In this document: positions 58,906 through 64,000 of the stretch, in pieces
Layout: each line of letters begins with the position of its first letter
Position numbering within the stretch: position 1 is the first letter of the stretch
NCBI GenBank assembly: GCA_021234155.1
Contig: JAJEKV010000006.1
Coordinates: 8,399,003 to 8,463,002 of the forward strand
DNA from: Isoetes taiwanensis
Taxonomy: Eukaryota; Streptophyta; Lycopodiopsida; Isoetales; Isoetaceae
Direction: 5' to 3'
Length of the DNA: 64,000 nt
The notes under the pieces: generated by a model
Databases searched by the model: none
What the model was told of the DNA's origin: nothing
What the model saw: the letters and a program-made list of their open reading frames with translations, nothing else
Translations under genes and position numbers: made by a program

Positions 58906-61815
58906 TTTTTTTTTTTTTTGAAGAACTGTGTCAGCAATATATTAAAAGAATGGTAATGTTACAAAGCAAGTGAGGAGGAAGGAGAACTGCCCCAAAGAGA
59001 CAGTGATACCTCGACACTCCACAACAACTGCAACTCTACTGCTGTACAAACTGACCATCACCATCTACCACACCCAAGAAGTCCCGCCAAATGGAAAACT
59101 TCCGCTCTACTAATCCAGGGAACACCAAAAGCTTTGAAATAGCTTGTACCGAGTCGAGGAATCGAGGAGAGATTTTGCGGTCGCTGAATCCCCGAAAGAT
59201 CCACAACCGCCGCTTCCAAATCAACCACACCAACCAAGCCACGACGGATGCAAGGCTTGCTGCCGTCTGGCGCCAAACACCGGGATACACATGGGCGGCA
59301 ATTGTTGGCTATTCAATCTCACGAACAGAGCCCGACCCAATCCGGGCAACCCGCAAATGAGGGCATAAAACCAAACAATGCTCCACAGTCTCACGATGAA
59401 GGCCACAACAAGGGCAAAGAGGGCTCACACCGGCCTAAAGCCCGACTCACAAGGACATTCACCCACGGGGCGGTGCACCACCGCCACATAAGCACCCGAA
59501 CCCGGTGGGGGAAGTGAGCTCCATGTCCACGTCCAAACCGGCGCCATCGAGAACCCGGAAGCTCGCGAGACCACTTGCACCTGGGGGGGTGAGTGTCATG
59601 AATAGCCAACACCCGGTAACAAGACCGCACAAAACAAGAAGATACAACATCCGGATGAACCTTCCAAAACCGCACCACCACATCACCCGAGGGACTATAG
59701 GTATATGTAGCGGAATACTCCCGCCACTTGTTCCCGTGATAGCCCTTGGCCGTCGCCCTTCAAAGAAAAGCGAGCTCGAAAGAACTCCCACGGCTAGTCT
59801 GACCATCCCAATACCAATCCTCCAAGGTGAGCACAAAGGCTTCGCCTCCAACGGGCTCGCGTCCCGAGCATGCACTGGCGCCAAGGGCAAGGGCAAATAC
59901 GCAGGAGGTAGAGGAACCCACAAGAAAGGAGAAGAGTGGTGATAAACCGAGGCATAATCTAGTTGAAAAGAGCACACGACGTGATCCCAAGCCCGCAACA
60001 CCCCTGATGAGAAAAGGGGGACGATGTGGGAAAGGCGAGGAGACCATACAACAGTGCCCAGGGCAACTCTACATGCACAGACGACTTTCCAAATGCCACA
60101 CAATGGCGAAGAGATTGCCACAATAGTGCCGCACCAGGAGAAGATGCTCCATCCTGCAGAGCCTGGAGAATGCTCCAAATAAACTTAGAGACCAACACCT
60201 TACTATGCAGTGCCAAATCCAGAATGGCCAAGCCCCCATCCTCCGGGGGGGAGACACTTCCACCAAGCCACTTTAACAACCGCCCCTTCATCATCCCGCC
60301 CCACACAAAATTTCGAACAATCTTATCCAAAGCCTGTATCTTACCCTCAGGAGCTAACATCGCAGAATCTTTGTATACACATGAGTGCTACAAAATCGCG
60401 ACTTGGCAATAGTGATCCTACCTGCCATGGACAACTTGCTACCCTTCCACCAATTGAGGTGTTTCTGCAACCCCTGCAAAATCTCATCCCACACCCTCCC
60501 CATGGAAACATCCCCTCCAAAGGGAATACCCAACAGCTTAGTACACACATTACCTGGAAGCACCTTCCAGGGAATAGAGCCAAACAAGGGGGGCGGAGTC
60601 AATCGGGCCCATAATGCGGGCATTTACCCCAATGAGAAGAATGCACGAGGCCAAGGAGAAAGTATCCAGCAAACCCTTCACATTCCGCAAATTCCTCTCT
60701 TCTGCCACCAAGAAGAGAAAAGTGTCATCGGCGAACTGGTTAATAATCTGCTGACTACCATCCTGCATCCGAAGCCCATCCACCACCCCCTCCTCCACTT
60801 TGCAGCCAAAACAAGCGAGGCAAGGTGCCTCCGCCACAATCGTAAACAAAAATGGTGCCAAAGGGCACCCCGGCGACTACCCCCGCCCTAAGGAGAAAAA
60901 GGCGGAGGGTTCACCACGGCACACCACCGTAGCCCGTGCTGACCTATGCGACTTCATGATCGTTGTCTCGTAAAGCGTGGACCACGCCCAGCGCTAACAT
61001 CATGGCGGCACAAGAACTCCCAAGCGGACACTATCATAAGCTTTGGCAAAGTCAAGCTTAAGATAGGCAATGCTTGACTGTTCTCCTGGCCCAATAAAGG
61101 CCCTCATAAAGCTGCGGCAACATTAGTCAAAATGTTCCTCCGGGAACAAACCCGGTACACCTTACTAATGGAAGAAGTCAACACAGGCTTCAACTTCTCG
61201 GCGGGGCTTTCGCTAATAATCTTGTACCGAGAGGGACAACAAGGATATAGGCCTCAATCATTAATAGTAGAAGGCTGCTTAACCTTAGGAATCAAGGAAA
61301 TGCATGCGGTATTCAAGATCCTATCCATGTGAGAAGACTGCAAAGCAACTCAAGATACACACAGTAATGCAGACTCACCAGCCCACTCCCAATAAGTCCG
61401 AAGAACTCCACGGGGATGCCATCCAGCCGGGACATTTATCCTTGGCCATGCACATACATGCCTCCGCTAAATCCTCTGCGGAGAGCTCTGCTCCAAGCTC
61501 TCCGTTGGTGAGGCAAAATAGATGGCTTAACAGCCCCCAAAACAAGCTCCTGCATCTCTGCTCATAGGGAAGAGTGCATTGCGCAAAAACCCCGAGAAAT
61601 GAGCATGCACATACTGCAGCTTCAGCGGGATCCTCCAAAGTCCGGCCATCAGGCAAAGCAAGGGACGCCATAGATGCTGCATATCGCCGCTGCCTAGCTG
61701 CTCTGAAGAACACCGACGAACTTGTATCCCCCTCCTTCAACCAGGTAAGGGCTGCCTTCACACGCGCCTCAAACGGATTTTTCCTGTGGATGTCTTCTAT
61801 CAAACGGAGGTGTGT
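58906..61815 (-). mobile_element. GC-rich L1-type LINE, minus strand, nested and decayed
   Basis: The 3' end is a run of 14 T on the plus strand (58906-58919), the poly(A) tail. Reading upstream on the minus strand: RRHIHRKNPFEAR-like linker, TWLKEGDTSSSVFFRAARQR and KDKCPGW at 61375-61815 (start of RT); INQFADDTFLFLVA at 60550-60861 (motif C); KLLGIPFGGDVSMGRVWDE, AGRITIAKSRF and IVRNFVWGG (thumb) to 59959; GDVVVRFWKVHPDV and RVLMWRWCTAPWVNVLVSR (zinc-finger region) near 59459-59700; and WLIWKRRLWIFRGF near 59200. Frames are broken many times. The base composition is much more GC-rich than the flanking LINE. The endonuclease and ORF1 are missing (5' truncation). Confidence 0.8.
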
Positions 61816-62741
61816 AAAGATACTCTAACAGCATCTGGCTACAATGTTGTGCAGATTGATCATGATTTGCACAAGAGATGTATCAGTAACTTGATGTCAT
61901 TTGGTGTGGTGGGCCATTATACCGGTGCATATCTAGATATTAGGAAGCTTGGTTACTGGTTCACAGGCCATCTTCACAGGATTGGTCTTCCCGCGTATCG
62001 CACCTTGAAAATGCTTGGCAAGAACTTTTTTTTGGTTATGTTTGATGACGCTATTGTTGTTGATCAATTGGTGGCCCGAGGTGTTGATCCTATGTGGAGT
62101 GATTATTATTATACCAACCTTATTCTCGGCTTCTCACACGCAGGGTATGAGTAATGCTTTAAAGATGCCTTGTTGGTTTTCTATTTTAAATCTTCCACCT
62201 GACCTTCTTGTGTCGGACTTTCTTGTGTGTGTTGCTAATGGTTTGGGTACTCACTTGGCTCATTCTATAGTTGATGATGCTAAGATTTGTGTTTCTCTGC
62301 CTTGTGGCCAAGCTCTGCCTAGTTCATTATCATCAATAGTGGCCATACTGAATGGTCCTCAACTTGCTGATTTGTTTCCCCAACTTGAACTCTTTGCAAA
62401 TTTTTGTGCTAAGCGGGATCGCCCTGCCAATGTTCCTATTTCCTCTTCGCCTCTCACTTCTGCTTCCCCCAGAGCTATACCTCCTCAGTCCACGTCCTCT
62501 AATGATGCAACTGGTAAGGATGTTGATATGCCCTCTGCCTCTAAATATGCAGTCTGCACCAGTTTTTAGTGCTGATGCTAGAGCTAAGTTGCAAAGGATT
62601 CAAGAGCAGCAGGAACGGCGTGAGAGAGCTACAGATGGCTGGACAAAAGTTAATTTGAAGAAAGCTGCCCATAATAAATTTGCTCAGTCTGCCTCTCAGG
62701 CAGCACATCCTAGTGGAGACGGACATGGTAGTGCACAATAA
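61816..62741 (+). pseudogene. L1-type LINE ORF1, right piece (DUF4283-like)
   Basis: 61786-62154 reads DTLTASGYNVVQIDHDLHKR, YTGAYLDIRKLGYWFTGHLH and AYRTLKMLGKNFFLVMF. A shift follows to ALKMPCWFSILNLPPDLLVS, GLGTHLAHSIVDDAKICVSL and a Ser/Pro/Thr-rich linker, ending after a second shift in QRIQEQQERRERATDGWTKV to 62741. The pattern fits the DUF4283-type N-terminal fold plus a linker of plant L1 ORF1. Confidence 0.6.
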
Positions 62742-62775
62742 CATGCCATCACTCCTCTATCAGAAGCTGAGATAC

Positions 62776-62935
62776 TCTGTGGAGGGCCAGAGCAGAAAAG
62801 AGGCTCTCCCTTGCCACAATCTGCACATAACATGGAGAGGTTGGAGCAGAGCGGAGGCTCCCCTCTGCCAATGGGTCTAGGACACAATGGAAGGGTGGAA
62901 TAGAGAAGAGGCTTCCCCTTGCCACTTATTCGCAC
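62776..62935. repeat. Three imperfect tandem units of about 55 bp
   Basis: Units starting GGAGGGCCAGAGCAGAAAAG, GGAGAGGTTGGAGCAGAGCG and GGAAGGGTGGAATAGAGAAG follow each other. Each continues with AGGCT(C/T)CCC(T/C)TGCC. They lie in the spacer between ORF1 and ORF2 of the LINE. Confidence 0.7.
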
Positions 62936-63012
62936 ACGGTGGGCAGACCTCTCAGATGCAGTTAATCTTCTAGGGGTCACTGAGATGGATGTGGAGCATC
63001 CTCAACTGCCCA

Positions 63013-64000
63013 CATGAATATTATTTCTTGGAATGTTAGGGGAGTGGCTTCTTCCCCAAGCAAAAAGAGTAGGCTTTCCCTCTATCTATCTAAGTTCTCT
63101 ATGGATTTATGTTGTTTTCAGGAGCACAAGTGTCAGTAAAGCATACACGTTCAAAAACCTGGCTAACATTTTTTGAGGCGTGATTATAATGTGCTTGTGG
63201 TGGCTACTGATTCTACTAAAGCAGGTGTTCTTACTGCATGGAAGCCCTCTTTGAATGTCACTTTCACTCAAGTGGACAGGTTTGGTCGTTGGATAATTGT
63301 TAAGTGGAAAGAGCGGGGGCAAGAATGCGGTTTAGTAAATGTTTATGCTCACAATTATCCACGTCAAAGGGGAGCTTTGTGGGCCTCTCTTCGTAGCAAA
63401 GTTCTCAGGCTAGGCAATAATGTGGCATGGTTGCTCATAGAAGATTTTAATATGGTGAAAAATTGAAAGCAGGCGAGGTGTGTGGCACGGGATCCGCAGT
63501 GGTTCGGGGGATTTGAGCGGGAGCAATGGCAACGTCTGGCGCATGATTGTGGCTTTGTGGAGGTCGAGGATGATCAATCCTTCACATGGTGCAATGGATG
63601 GATGAGCGCAGGGTAGAGCTTACACCGACATGATCGTGGCTATTATAATGCAATCATTTGCTGATTTTCTTCGATTGCGGATAACTAATTTTGGTTGGAT
63701 AGTGCAATCTCAGATCATAATCCACAATGGTTCTCCACCGGACGACCTTTATGGTGAAGAGCTACAAAAACTTACTTCAAGCTCAATACTAAGCATTTGA
63801 AGGATAGTGAATTCATTGCAGGTTGTAGGAATGCGTGGTCATCTTGACAGAGATTAAAGCCATTGGGACGGCTCATGTGAATCAAGCCAGGATAAAGGCA
63901 GGACTAGAATGGTTTAGATCTGGTGATAGATGCTCTCACTTCTTTTTTCGGGCTGCTAAGAGAAGGCGTATGATGGCCTCTATTAACTCCCTTATCTTGC
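63013..64000 (+). pseudogene. L1-type LINE ORF2, endonuclease and start of RT region, cut by window edge
   Basis: Starts MNIISWNVRGVASS and shows DLCCFQEHKC (catalytic Glu). After a stop and shift comes NVLVVATDSTKAGVLTAWKP, RWIIVKWKERGQECGLVNVY and IEDFNMVKN, then more breaks, AISDHNPQWFSTG (SDH motif, about 63705-63740) and WFRSGDRCSHFFFRAAKRRR near the edge, the usual lead-in to the RT domain. Several in-frame stops make it non-functional. It follows ORF1 (61816-62741) by about 270 bp. Confidence 0.75.

Noticed and set aside
59459..60178. Long open frames on both strands at 59.4-60.9 kb as genes
   Set aside because: These are shadows of the GC-rich minus-strand LINE; GC-rich DNA has few stops, and only the frames with LINE motifs are meaningful.

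Overview
This is a repeat-rich window of nuclear DNA from a land plant. The evidence is spliced plant-type gene pieces (organellar-type prolyl-tRNA synthetase, a CYP704-like P450, alpha-tubulin), many PLS-type pentatricopeptide-repeat (PPR) fragments, and plant transposons: L1-type LINEs with DUF4283-like ORF1, Helitrons, a CACTA end and a MITE. The abundance of PPR fragments together with a Penelope-like retroelement suggests a fern or another non-angiosperm lineage, but that is inference. I found no rRNA, tRNA, CRISPR or prokaryotic feature, and no host gene that is certainly complete and functional.

Layout. 1-707 (-) is a broken cytochrome P450. 708-4488 is non-coding and repeat-bearing. 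4489-5155 (-) holds four clean exons of a small membrane protein. 5314-5402 and 21997-23893 (-) are two parts of one prolyl-tRNA synthetase pseudogene. They are separated by a 16.6 kb nested insertion: a plus-strand L1-type LINE (5403-13169), with an 8.8 kb minus-strand Penelope-like element (13170-21987) sitting in its poly(A) tail. A 13-bp target-site duplication encloses the whole block. 24.1-31.7 kb contains an unidentified exon, dispersed repeats, two PPR pseudogenes and an ankyrin fragment fused to one of them. 31.7-38.2 kb contains a LINE tail with a 12-bp duplication, a CACTA terminus, and a 4.6 kb non-autonomous Helitron inserted into a 0.46 kb MITE with 125-bp inverted ends. 38.4-46 kb contains another PPR pseudogene, a second Helitron 3' end, exon-like fragments, a Q/P-rich pseudogene, a further PPR fragment and alpha-tubulin exon 1 with a nonsense codon. 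46.35-53.72 kb is a large inverted repeat with arms of about 2.95 kb and a 1.44 kb spacer; each arm carries the same decayed PPR pseudogene. 53.7-57 kb is mostly featureless apart from a PPR scrap. 57.1-64 kb is a LINE graveyard: a minus-strand LINE of a clade unlike plant L1, then a plus-strand L1 running off the right edge and split by a GC-rich minus-strand L1.

The main discovery candidate is the Penelope-like element. It has 2.35 kb terminal direct repeats, an RT of PLE type without a visible GIY-YIG nuclease, and a 530-codon upstream ORF with a Cys cluster that I cannot place. Phase-compatible splice sites suggest one spliced transcript starting inside the 5' repeat. A second unusual signal affects everything: where two repeat copies can be compared, one copy shows CG where the other has CAG or CTG, often with a base lost. 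Some frameshifts reported here may therefore be consensus errors at methylated CHG sites rather than real lesions.
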